Shown one piece after another: positions 44,374 to 53,279 of a stretch of DNA of 64,000 nt. The DNA lies in contig NZ_AP029023.1 of assembly GCF_037076555.1 (NCBI RefSeq), positions 2,480,001 to 2,544,000 on the forward strand, given 5' to 3'. The position numbers and the translations under genes are program-made. The DNA comes from Methylophilus sp. DW102. Lineage in GTDB: Bacteria > Pseudomonadota > Gammaproteobacteria > Burkholderiales > Methylophilaceae. Each line of letters opens with the position of its first letter. The stretch's first letter is position 1. A model generated the notes under the pieces. The model had not been told where the DNA came from, searched no databases, and was given only the letters and a program-made list of their open reading frames with translations.

Positions 44374-46554
44374 ATGTATTCTGAAAATAATCTGTTACAG
44401 GGCCTGAATGATAAACAACTGCAAGCGGTCACCCTGCCGCATGTCTCGGCACTCATTCTAGCCGGGGCCGGCAGTGGCAAAACCCGCGTGCTCACCACGC
44501 GGATTGCCTGGTTGATCCAAACCGGGCAAACCTCCCCCATGGGCCTGATGGCAGTGACGTTTACCAACAAAGCTGCCAAGGAAATGCTGACCCGCCTCAC
44601 CAGCATGTTGCCGATCAATACACGCGGCATGTGGGCAGGCACCTTTCACGGCTTGTGTAACCGTATGTTGCGCGCGCATTACCGTGAAGCGGGCTTACCT
44701 AATACCTTTCAGATTTTAGATACCGCCGACCAGCTTTCTGCCATCAAGCGCGTGATGAAACTGATGAATGTGGATGATGAAAAATATCCACCCAAGCAGG
44801 TGATGGGCTATATCAATAGCTGCAAAGAGGAAGGCCTGCGTGCGGATAGCGTCGATGCTTACGACGGCCATAGCCAGAAATTGCGCGAAATTTATGCGGC
44901 CTATGATCAGCAATGTAACCGGGAAGGCGTGGCCGATTTTGCCGAGTTATTATTGCGTTGCTACGAGCTGCTTGAGCGCGAACCGCACATCCGTGCGCAT
45001 TATCAGCAACGCTTTCAATATATCCTGGTCGATGAGTTTCAGGACACCAACCGTCTGCAATACCTGTGGCTAAAACTGTTAGGCGGCGCACATAACAGTA
45101 TTTTTGCCGTCGGGGATGACGACCAGAGCATTTACGCATTCCGTGGCGCACGCGTCGGCAATATGAATGACTTCCAGCGCGATTTCAACGTACAAAATAT
45201 CGTCAAGCTCGAAGAAAACTACCGCTCGCACAGCAACATCCTCGATGCCGCCAACGCCATCATTGCCAACAACCGCAACCGTTTGGGTAAAAACCTGTGG
45301 ACCTCGGCGGGTAAAGGCGAGCCGATTCGCATTTATGAGGCTTACAACGATACCGACGAAGCGCAGTTTATTCTAGATGAAGTGAATATGCTGCAAAAAG
45401 AAGGCGTACCCTTGGGCGAGATGGCCCTACTCTACCGCAGCAATGCGCAGTCCCGCATTCTCGAACATACCCTGTTTTCGGCCAACATCCCTTACCGCGT
45501 GTATGGCGGTCTGCGCTTTTTCGAGCGGGCTGAAATCAAACACGCTTTGGCCTACATGCGGCTGATTGCCAACGCCAACGACGACACGGCCTTGTTGCGT
45601 ATTATTAACTTCCCGCCCCGCGGCATCGGTGCGCGTGGACTGGAGCAACTGCAAGAAGCTGCGCGCCAAAATGAATGCAGCTTATGGCAGGCCGCCACCA
45701 ACAAAGTGGGTGAAGGCAAGCTAGGCAGCAAAGGCTTAGATGGCTTTGTCGCCTTGATCCGGCAAATTGTTGACCAAGGCTACGGCATCACGCTGGGTGA
45801 AATGGCAGAAATGGTCATCAACCTGAGTGGCCTGATGGCGCACTACCAAAACGACAAAGAAGGCGAAGACCGCATTGAAAACTTGCAAGAGCTGGTGACG
45901 GCTGCGGTCGCCTTTAGCAAGCAGGACTTGGGTAACCATCACAACATGGAGGAAGATGCCGACCTGCTGACCCAGTTTTTGAACCATGCCAGCCTAGAAG
46001 CAGGCGACCATCAGGCCGACGTTGGTCATGAGGCCCTGCAACTGATGACCGTGCATGCCGCCAAAGGTCTGGAGTTTCAGAGTGTGTTTATCAGCGGCGT
46101 CGAAGAAGGCCTGTTCCCACACGAGCAGGCCGCCTATGAAAATGGTGGCCTTGAGGAAGAGCGGCGGCTTATGTACGTCGCCGTCACGCGCGCGCGCCAG
46201 CGCTTGTATATGACATATGCGCAAAGCCGCATGCTACATGGACAAGTTCGCTACGGCATCCCTTCACGCTTTGTCGATGAAATCCCTGCCGAACTCACCA
46301 AACGCCTCAATAGCAAACCAGCTGCCAAACCTTATGCGGCAGGCGGTCAATACACCATGCCAGCTGCACAACCGGCAAGCACCCAGTCCAACTATCCGTT
46401 CAAGATTGGTCAAAGTGTGCGCCACAGCAAATTTGGCGAAGGGGTTGTGGTTAGCTATGAGGGGAACGCCAGCGATCTGGCGGTGAAAGTGAATTTTGGC
46501 AGCACCGGATTAAAAACACTGATGCTCGAATACGCCAAGCTGGAAAAGATCTAG
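44374..46554 (+). CDS. uvrD: DNA helicase II, UvrD-type
   Basis: Superfamily 1A 3'-5' helicase of nucleotide excision and mismatch repair. Walker A AGAGSGKT at about residues 30-37, motif Ia TFTNKAAKEM, motif II VDEFQDTN, motif III GDDDQSIYAFRGA, motif IV RSNAQSRILE, motif V VHAAKGLEF and motif VI VAVTRARQRL are in order. The C-terminus (FKIGQSVRHSKFGEGVV) is the UvrD/PcrA Tudor-like domain, which separates it from Rep. The length is 726 aa. Confidence 0.95.
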   Translation: MYSENNLLQGLNDKQLQAVTLPHVSALILAGAGSGKTRVLTTRIAWLIQTGQTSPMGLMAVTFTNKAAKEMLTRLTSMLPINTRGMWAGTFHGLCNRMLRAHYREAGLPNTFQILDTADQLSAIKRVMKLMNVDDEKYPPKQVMGYINSCKEEGLRADSVDAYDGHSQKLREIYAAYDQQCNREGVADFAELLLRCYELLEREPHIRAHYQQRFQYILVDEFQDTNRLQYLWLKLLGGAHNSIFAVGDDDQSIYAFRGARVGNMNDFQRDFNVQNIVKLEENYRSHSNILDAANAIIANNRNRLGKNLWTSAGKGEPIRIYEAYNDTDEAQFILDEVNMLQKEGVPLGEMALLYRSNAQSRILEHTLFSANIPYRVYGGLRFFERAEIKHALAYMRLIANANDDTALLRIINFPPRGIGARGLEQLQEAARQNECSLWQAATNKVGEGKLGSKGLDGFVALIRQIVDQGYGITLGEMAEMVINLSGLMAHYQNDKEGEDRIENLQELVTAAVAFSKQDLGNHHNMEEDADLLTQFLNHASLEAGDHQADVGHEALQLMTVHAAKGLEFQSVFISGVEEGLFPHEQAAYENGGLEEERRLMYVAVTRARQRLYMTYAQSRMLHGQVRYGIPSRFVDEIPAELTKRLNSKPAAKPYAAGGQYTMPAAQPASTQSNYPFKIGQSVRHSKFGEGVVVSYEGNASDLAVKVNFGSTGLKTLMLEYAKLEKI

Positions 46555-46603
46555 CCAGACCAAACCATTGAAAACCTATGCAGAAAAATTGGGTGGCTCA
46601 AAA

Positions 46604-48349
46604 ATGAGTCTTTATCTGATAGGTGGCATGTTTTGTCTGCCATTCGTCATTGCCTACCACGACGTCCCAATCCCGAACTTCTACAATGAGTGGATCGCCG
46701 GGCTGCTTGGATTACTGGCACTTTGGCCCTTGATCACCAAGCCGTTCTGGCAATCGCCCACGCTTCCCAGATCAAGCTTCATCTTTTTAGTACTCCTGCT
46801 ACTCACTTACTTACAAGCCATGCTGACTGGGGCTACTGCCCCCCATTTGCCTTTGATTCAAGGGTACTTGATCTGGGGCTTTTTGCTTACAACGCTGGGG
46901 TATCAATTGCGCCAACAGCATGGCTGGGAAGCTGTTTCCATTGTGCTTGCTTGGTCACTACTCATCGGCAGTGCAATCAATGGGTTATTTGTTGTAATGC
47001 AACTTTTACAGCACAGCGGCATCGTCCTTCCTATCCCAAGGCTGGAAAGCTACGGCATGTTGGCACAACGCAATCACTTTGCAAATTTCATCAGCCTTGG
47101 CATCGTGTCATTAATGTATTTACATGCCAAACGCGCAATCCAGAATCGATGGACTGTCATTAGCCTGGCGATGGCTTTAGTAATGCTGTCTTTTTCTGGC
47201 TCGCGCAGTGCAATGCTTTATTTGGGCGCGATTGCATTGCTGTGCGGGTTGTTGCATTTAACCTTGCAGTATCAAAAACGCTCAATTCAAACCACCGAGC
47301 GTCTACTCAAGATCAGCCTCATGTTACTGCCCAGTTTTCTCATGCTTCAATTAGCAATGAATGCCTGGCTTCCTGAGACCTTTATCCAGACCCCTCTTAC
47401 GCGTGCCATGGACGGGATCAGCAACCCTTCAGCCTCGTTACGCCTGCAGTTCTGGCAAACCAGCCTGGCTTTGTTTAGTCAGTCTCCCCTACTAGGCATG
47501 GGCGTTGGGCAAATGCGCTGGCAAACTTATCTTCTGGCCGCGACCCCCAGCATAAACCCATCCCATATGTTCTTTGAGCATGCCCACAACCTGTTTTTAA
47601 ACCTGATGGCAGAAATGGGCCTACTTGGCTTACTCACGGCATTGGGCGGATTATTGTTATGGGCAAGGGCATTTTTCAGGCACCATGTCACGACAGTGGA
47701 AACCTGGTGGTTGCTTGGGTGCCTGGGCATCATTTTCATACACAGCATGGTTGAATATCCTTTGTGGTATAGCTACTTTCTTGGGATCTTCGCTTTTTTG
47801 CTCGGAATGGGGGAAGCCTCAACAGTTACCCTCGCCAATTTTTCTCAATCCGCCCGTAAGTTATTAAGGCTATCACTGGCAGGCGTATTAGTGTATGGCC
47901 TCTGGCAACTGGCCTTCATGCAGATCGGCTATCAAAAACTTGAAAAACAAATTCTGTTTGCCAGCCAGCCAGAAATGTCGCTTGCTCAAAAGCAAGACTT
48001 TGTGAATGAGATGCTTTGGGTCAATCAAAATACACTGCTTGCTCCTTATGCTGAGCTGGTGTTGGCCACCTATTTAGCCCCCAATCCAACTCAAGCAGAG
48101 CTTCAACGATCGATCGCAGAAAACGCGATTCGCTTCATTCCGCTGCGAAGACCATGTTTACATTTCATTCTATTGCTGGAGCTACTTGAAAAACATGATC
48201 AAGCCAGCGCGCACTTGAGACGTCTGCTCAGCGTTACAAATGGAAACCTGGAGCAGGACATACAACAGCTGCCGAATCAAGAAGCACGGATACTGAGGGA
48301 GATGGTGATCCAGCAAAAAAGCGCTGACGCCACTGCCACGGCGCCCTAA
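46604..48349 (+). CDS. PglL/Wzy-type O-oligosaccharyltransferase or O-antigen ligase
   Basis: Polytopic membrane protein with about 12 hydrophobic helices and a Wzy_C core, expected to transfer undecaprenyl-linked glycan in the periplasm. QRNHFANFISLGIVSL near residue 155 and the large loop SASLRLQFWQTSLALF....GMGVGQM...HAHNLFLNLMAEMGL are typical of the PglL branch, which glycosylates pilins and other proteins. The C-terminal soluble tail of about 130 residues is also PglL-like. The ATG at 46604 is chosen; the frame continues to a TTG at 46568 without a ribosome-binding site. Acceptor unknown; pilin glycosylation is plausible given the neighbours. Confidence 0.82.
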   Translation: MSLYLIGGMFCLPFVIAYHDVPIPNFYNEWIAGLLGLLALWPLITKPFWQSPTLPRSSFIFLVLLLLTYLQAMLTGATAPHLPLIQGYLIWGFLLTTLGYQLRQQHGWEAVSIVLAWSLLIGSAINGLFVVMQLLQHSGIVLPIPRLESYGMLAQRNHFANFISLGIVSLMYLHAKRAIQNRWTVISLAMALVMLSFSGSRSAMLYLGAIALLCGLLHLTLQYQKRSIQTTERLLKISLMLLPSFLMLQLAMNAWLPETFIQTPLTRAMDGISNPSASLRLQFWQTSLALFSQSPLLGMGVGQMRWQTYLLAATPSINPSHMFFEHAHNLFLNLMAEMGLLGLLTALGGLLLWARAFFRHHVTTVETWWLLGCLGIIFIHSMVEYPLWYSYFLGIFAFLLGMGEASTVTLANFSQSARKLLRLSLAGVLVYGLWQLAFMQIGYQKLEKQILFASQPEMSLAQKQDFVNEMLWVNQNTLLAPYAELVLATYLAPNPTQAELQRSIAENAIRFIPLRRPCLHFILLLELLEKHDQASAHLRRLLSVTNGNLEQDIQQLPNQEARILREMVIQQKSADATATAP

Positions 48350-48433
48350 CAACATTCAGATAGTCATAAATATTTCATCCAATCTTGACATTTCCTTGAT
48401 CAAGAATCTTCACGCTTCGTCGATACTGCTAGC

Positions 48434-50203
48434 ATGATTTATGCTGCCCCCAATACCGAAATTGAAGCCATCCTGGCACAGAGAAACCTGTTGCCCTTGT
48501 TTCAGCCCATTATTGATATCAAGCAAGCGCAGGTGTTTGCGCATGAGGCGCTGATTCGCGGACCACTGGAGTCCAAACTACATGCGCCGATTGCCTTGCT
48601 CAATGCAGCCAAGTTATGTGGGCGGGATATCGAGATGGAGTCTATCGCGCGCGATGTGATTTTTGAAGAATATCGCCGGGCGAACCATGCCATGCCACTG
48701 TTTGTAAACTTTAGCCCGGATGCCTTGCTGCACAGCGAAAGTGACTGGTCATTAAGCTTGGCGCAGCTGGAGAACTATCAGCTTGCAGCCAGCGATATTG
48801 TTATCGAAATCACCGAGAGTTCCACCATACGCGATTACGCCGAACTCAAAGAGGCGGTCACCAAACTCAAGGCACTCGGGTTTAAAATCGCGCTCGATGA
48901 TCTGGGTGAAGGGACTTCAAGTTTGCGTTTGTGGTCTGAGCTGTCACCGCACTATGTCAAAATCGACAAGCATTTTATTGCCAACATCCACAACGATCCG
49001 ATCAAGCTGGAATTTGTCCGCGGCATTCAGAAAATTGCGCTGGAGTCTAACACGCTGACGATAGCCGAAGGCATAGAAACCAAAGAAGAACTGGCGGTCA
49101 TCAAAGACTTGAAAATAGACTATGCCCAGGGCTACCTGCTGGGCCGTCCGTTCCCAAAATTTCAGGCGACTTTGTCCGAGGAAGTGAGCACCCTGCTCAA
49201 CAAAAACATTATTCGTTTATTTGCGGACCAGCAAACCATGGTCTCCAAACAAGCGACCGTGTCCGGGCTCACCAGCTATCAAGTGGCGGCGCTACCTGAA
49301 ATGACCAATGAAGAAGTCTATGACTGGTTTCATCATGACAACAATCTCAACTCTATCCCGGTCACCGACCATAAAGGCAAGCCGCTGGGGCTGATCAGCC
49401 GTTATGACACCATAGACCGCTTTGCGCGGCGTTACCAAAAAGAATTACATGGCAAGAAATCCTGCACCACATTTATGGATACGCAATGCCTCATCATCCA
49501 AAAGGACATGCACATCCTGGCTTTGAGCGAGCTGATCCTGCAAGCCGATCCCAAGTATTTACTGAACGGCTTTATTATTGTCGACGGCGAGCGTTATGTG
49601 GGCATGGGCAGTGGTCACGCGCTATTGCGCGAAGTGACCAACATGCAGATTCATGCCGCACGTTATGCCAACCCCCTCACCCTGCTCCCGGGCAATGTGC
49701 CAATTAATGCCCATATCGACAAGCTGCTGGAACGGCGCATAGCGTTTGTCGCCTGTTATTGTGACCTTGATCATTTCAAGCCATTTAACGATGCCTATGG
49801 TTATCGCCGCGGCGACGAGGTGATACAGTTTGTCGGGCGCATGCTGAGCAGCATGGTGAACCATGAGCATGACTTTGTCGGCCATATCGGCGGTGACGAC
49901 TTTGTGATTGTGTTTCAGAGTGAAGACTGGGAACGGATATGCCGCGACATTCTGGACACGGTGGCGAAGGTCATGCCAGACTTTTATGACCTCAAGGATG
50001 TGCAGTCAGGTGGCATTCATATTGAAGACCGCTTGGGCAATGAACACTTTTTCCCGTTTGGCAGCTTATCCATTGGCGCAGTGAGAGTTAGCGCCGAGTT
50101 TTTTGCCAGCCATCATGAAGTGGCTGGCGCCATGAGTCATGCCAAAAAGCAAGCCAAAAAGATTGTCGGTAACAGCCTGTTTACCGAGCGCCGCAAGCGA
50201 TAA
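48434..50203 (+). CDS. EAL-CBS-GGDEF c-di-GMP signalling protein
   Basis: Probable c-di-GMP phosphodiesterase with regulatory CBS pair and a C-terminal GGDEF domain. The EAL domain (about 10-245) keeps all the usual catalytic positions: HEALIRG, VNFSPD, IEITES, LDDLGEGTSSL, VKIDK, AEGIET and AQGYLLGRPF. CBS domains occupy about 265-385. The GGDEF domain (about 420-585) has GGDDF in place of GGDEF and no obvious RxxD inhibitory site five residues before it, so cyclase activity is doubtful. The length is 589 aa; no membrane helix, so cytosolic. Confidence 0.9.
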   Translation: MIYAAPNTEIEAILAQRNLLPLFQPIIDIKQAQVFAHEALIRGPLESKLHAPIALLNAAKLCGRDIEMESIARDVIFEEYRRANHAMPLFVNFSPDALLHSESDWSLSLAQLENYQLAASDIVIEITESSTIRDYAELKEAVTKLKALGFKIALDDLGEGTSSLRLWSELSPHYVKIDKHFIANIHNDPIKLEFVRGIQKIALESNTLTIAEGIETKEELAVIKDLKIDYAQGYLLGRPFPKFQATLSEEVSTLLNKNIIRLFADQQTMVSKQATVSGLTSYQVAALPEMTNEEVYDWFHHDNNLNSIPVTDHKGKPLGLISRYDTIDRFARRYQKELHGKKSCTTFMDTQCLIIQKDMHILALSELILQADPKYLLNGFIIVDGERYVGMGSGHALLREVTNMQIHAARYANPLTLLPGNVPINAHIDKLLERRIAFVACYCDLDHFKPFNDAYGYRRGDEVIQFVGRMLSSMVNHEHDFVGHIGGDDFVIVFQSEDWERICRDILDTVAKVMPDFYDLKDVQSGGIHIEDRLGNEHFFPFGSLSIGAVRVSAEFFASHHEVAGAMSHAKKQAKKIVGNSLFTERRKR

Positions 50204-50222
50204 CGTTGCAAGCAGCAAGCCA

Positions 50223-51020
50223 TTAAACGCTGGCCTCGACTTGTGGTGCGGCCCTGAAGGCATCTTTGTAGCTGATATATTGAAAGGCAAACATCAGCGC
50301 ATTGATGACCAGCAAGGCAATAAATACCAGCAGCGGCATCAGCAGCTGCGTGACCGTTGGAATCAGCACGCCTAAAATGCCAATCACCAGCCCCAGTCCC
50401 AGCATTACCACCAGCATGCCCAGCATCATGACTAGCCAGGCTACGCCCATGGGCACGGTATATTGCAGCATGCCGGCGATACTGGATTTGATCGCTTTCA
50501 CCAGCGGATAACCATTGAGGGCAATCAGCATGGGGGAAAACCAGGTGGCAATAAACAAAGGCAAGAGCAATAACAACAACTTCACAATAAATGACAACGC
50601 ATTTTCAAGAAACTTGGTCATATGTGAATCACTCATGCCGGCTTTGGTCGGCGCATGCGAAATGAGCGAAGCAAGTTCGCTGCTGAGCAGATAAGTCGCC
50701 AACACGGCATAAATCAGGCAGCTAGCGCCCAACAGCAACAAAGGTTTCAGATGCAGCTTGAGATGTTGCCAGGCGTCACCGGGCGACATTTCACCGTGCA
50801 TATCCACCTGACGGTAGAGCATCACAATCCAGGCCATGCAGACGGGCCAGATCACCACACTCACCATGCCTAGAAACCCCAGCAATGGCAAGGATGGCAA
50901 CACCATAAAAATGAAGATGTAGGCCAGCGAGCACAACATCCAGATATGTGGTTGCGTTTTAAATAAAGCCAGGCTTTCTTTGACCCAGCGAATCCCGCGC
51001 TGGCTGTTTGTTTCTGTCAT
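50223..51020 (-). CDS. BPSS1780-family membrane protein
   Basis: Integral membrane protein of 265 aa with about six helices, matching the BPSS1780 family of uncharacterised betaproteobacterial proteins (start with GI.W...SL.LF...P..W, then LLP.LPLLG). A polar loop at about residues 118-140 separates two helical halves. It shares the leftward direction of thrB upstream of it (22 bp after the thrB start side), so the two may be in one transcript. Function unknown. Confidence 0.75.
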   Translation of the reverse strand: MTETNSQRGIRWVKESLALFKTQPHIWMLCSLAYIFIFMVLPSLPLLGFLGMVSVVIWPVCMAWIVMLYRQVDMHGEMSPGDAWQHLKLHLKPLLLLGASCLIYAVLATYLLSSELASLISHAPTKAGMSDSHMTKFLENALSFIVKLLLLLLPLFIATWFSPMLIALNGYPLVKAIKSSIAGMLQYTVPMGVAWLVMMLGMLVVMLGLGLVIGILGVLIPTVTQLLMPLLVFIALLVINALMFAFQYISYKDAFRAAPQVEASV

Positions 51021-51042
51021 GTGACTCCCTTTTATAGCGCGA

Positions 51043-51969
51043 CTAAGTAAGCGCTTGACGATTCAGCAATACCCGCTCGAAATGAGCCGGGTCTTTGGCA
51101 TGGGTCAATTCCCCCGCCACAGGATAGTAAAAATCATACAGGCGCGATAGCCAAAAGCGCAAGGCAGCGCGGCGCAACAAGGCCGGCCAGAAGGATTTTT
51201 CTTCTGCAGTGAACGGGCGAACCGCGTGATAGGCATTCATGAACACGGCCAGCTTGTCATCGACAAACGCACCGTTGGCGTCTACGCACCACTCATTCAC
51301 CGCAATGGCCACATCGTAGGCCAGTACATCATGGCAGGCATAGTAAAAATCAATAAAGCCGCCCAACACATTGCCGTCAAACAACACGTTATCGCGGAAC
51401 AAATCGCCGTGTATCACACCATGTGGCAGACCAGACAAATCCAGGCCATGCTGAAACTGCAATTCCTCTTGCAACAAATGCTGCTGTACGGGTGCAAGCT
51501 TGGGCATCACCTGCTGCGCTGTCATCACGCGCCAGCCCTGACCGCGCTGATTGTGTGATTGCTCATGAAACGCCATACCCGCCAGATGCATACGCGCAAG
51601 CGTCTGTGCCACGGCTTCAATCTGGGTCAGGTTAGGCTGACTGACATCACTGCCACGCAAGCAGCTCACCATCAGGGCAGGTTTGCCATGAATCCGGTGC
51701 AAGGCCACGCCGTCTTTATCGACAATCGGGCTTGGGCATTGAATGCCGTGCTGCGATAAATGCGTCATTAAGTGCACAAAATAAGGCAGCTCGTCAAAAT
51801 CATTTTTCTCAAACACAGTCAGCACAAAGCGTGACTCGCTGGTTTCGACAAAATAATTGGTATTGGTAATGCCAGCCGCAATGCCGCGCAAAGTTTGCAG
51901 CTCGCCAACATTAAAAGGCGCCAACCATAGGCGCACTTCATCCAGACTCAGAGTGGTAAAAACAGACAT
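51043..51969 (-). CDS. thrB: Homoserine kinase (ThrB2, aminoglycoside-phosphotransferase fold)
   Basis: Phosphorylates homoserine for threonine synthesis. This is the APH-fold form found in beta- and gammaproteobacteria and not the GHMP form of E. coli. MSVFTTLSLDEVRLWL, GITNTNYFV, the catalytic GVIHGDLFRDNVLF near residue 187 and the metal-binding FIDFYYA are diagnostic. The length of 308 aa is typical. It is followed leftward by the BPSS1780 gene and preceded by the DUF2782 gene, the usual neighbourhood with polA. Confidence 0.93.
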   Translation of the reverse strand: MSVFTTLSLDEVRLWLAPFNVGELQTLRGIAAGITNTNYFVETSESRFVLTVFEKNDFDELPYFVHLMTHLSQHGIQCPSPIVDKDGVALHRIHGKPALMVSCLRGSDVSQPNLTQIEAVAQTLARMHLAGMAFHEQSHNQRGQGWRVMTAQQVMPKLAPVQQHLLQEELQFQHGLDLSGLPHGVIHGDLFRDNVLFDGNVLGGFIDFYYACHDVLAYDVAIAVNEWCVDANGAFVDDKLAVFMNAYHAVRPFTAEEKSFWPALLRRAALRFWLSRLYDFYYPVAGELTHAKDPAHFERVLLNRQALT

Positions 51970-52009
51970 GTGGGTGACAACCCTACCCTTACGGGCAGGT
52001 CAAAAACAT

Positions 52010-52354
52010 TTAGAAGCGGAAAAGAATCCATTTGGGCACGGACACCGGGCGAGAAGGACCATCATGCACCCACTCACCATTACGGTCTTCCCGGTGCAGG
52101 TAGTAAGACTTGCCGCTCGGCGGTGTCACTTTCACCATATAGACCTCACCATTGAGGCTATATTCCTCAACCTCGTTATCACCATCCTTGCGCTTGGAGA
52201 TGGTCGGCTGGTCTATGGGTTGTCCTTCAATGACTTTGGGCGGAGAGGGAATGTCATCCAGCAACTCGGCATCTTTGGGGGCCGCAGCACTAGCCAGCAT
52301 GGAAAAACTCGCAAGGCACAGTGTGGCCAGCATAAAACGGGAAACATTACGCAT
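52010..52354 (-). CDS. DUF2782 family exported protein
   Basis: Small secreted protein of 114 aa with a signal peptide cleaved after SMLASAA. The remainder is hydrophilic; the conserved core is KRKDGDNEVEEYSLNGEVYMVKVTP, with a C-terminal VPKWILFRF. Members occur between thrB and polA across betaproteobacteria but have no known function. It lies 40 bp before thrB on the same strand. Confidence 0.85.
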   Translation of the reverse strand: MRNVSRFMLATLCLASFSMLASAAAPKDAELLDDIPSPPKVIEGQPIDQPTISKRKDGDNEVEEYSLNGEVYMVKVTPPSGKSYYLHREDRNGEWVHDGPSRPVSVPKWILFRF

Positions 52355-52457
52355 GGAAGACTCCTTAGTCAGTGATCGCTATTCTAGCAAAAAGCCGTGC
52401 CGTGGCGGACATCCAGCGCTGAATAAACTTTAAATATCCTGGCTTTGCGCGCAGCGA

Positions 52458-53186
52458 TTACAGGTACAACTGCATCTTGCGCTCCGCTGGCGTCAATTCG
52501 AAGCCAGTGGTTTCATAATGTTTGAAAATCGCGTCCACGATCTGTTGCGGCTCATCAATCACTTGCACCAGATGCATATCGGTCGGCGAAGCCATGCCTT
52601 CTGCCACCAGCGTATTGCGCAACCAGTCTATCAAGCCTGCCCAAAACTGGCTGCCGACCAGAATAATCGGAATCTTGCGGCTTTTGCCCGTTTGCACCAG
52701 CGTGATCGCTTCCATCAGTTCATCCAGCGTGCCAAAGCCGCCCGGCATGACGACAAATGCGCTGGCATATTTAACGAACATCACCTTGCGCATAAAAAAG
52801 TATTTAAAACTGATGCCGATATCCTGATAGGGATTACCGTGCTGCTCGAAAGGCAACTTGATATTCAGCCCGACACTGGCGCCACGGCCTGGAAAAGCAC
52901 CTTTATTGGCCGCCTCCATAATGCCTGGCCCGCCGCCAGAAATCACACTAAAGCCGGAGTCTGATAATAGTCGGGCAATTTCTTCGGTGCGTTGATAATA
53001 CGGATGGTCAGGCTTGGTACGAGCACTGCCAAAAATCGACACCGCGGGCGTAATCGCCTTGAGGTTTTCAGTGGCGCCGACAAACTCGGCCATGATTTCA
53101 AAGGCATGCCAGGATTCATGGCTGGCACTATCGCCATTGAGCAACTCAGGCTCGACCATGGTTGGCAGCTTGGGGGTGGTCATCAT
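52458..53186 (-). CDS. LOG-family protein (nucleotide 5'-monophosphate phosphoribohydrolase)
   Basis: Rossmann-fold TIGR00730/LOG-type enzyme that can split nucleoside 5'-monophosphates (cytokinin precursors in plants). The signatures GGGPGIMEAANKGA and PGGFGTLDELMEAITL, with the catalytic Arg/Glu, are intact near residues 103 and 157. The length is 242 aa. Preceded by AAGGA before the double ATG. It is divergent from polA. Confidence 0.9.
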   Translation of the reverse strand: MMTTPKLPTMVEPELLNGDSASHESWHAFEIMAEFVGATENLKAITPAVSIFGSARTKPDHPYYQRTEEIARLLSDSGFSVISGGGPGIMEAANKGAFPGRGASVGLNIKLPFEQHGNPYQDIGISFKYFFMRKVMFVKYASAFVVMPGGFGTLDELMEAITLVQTGKSRKIPIILVGSQFWAGLIDWLRNTLVAEGMASPTDMHLVQVIDEPQQIVDAIFKHYETTGFELTPAERKMQLYL

Positions 53187-53279
53187 TCAGTCCTTCAACA
53201 ATCAAAACCAAATTAGTGTACATGAAGTGGCTTTGAAATGCGTAAAATACGCCATTGATTTGACTCTTGAGAACACACG

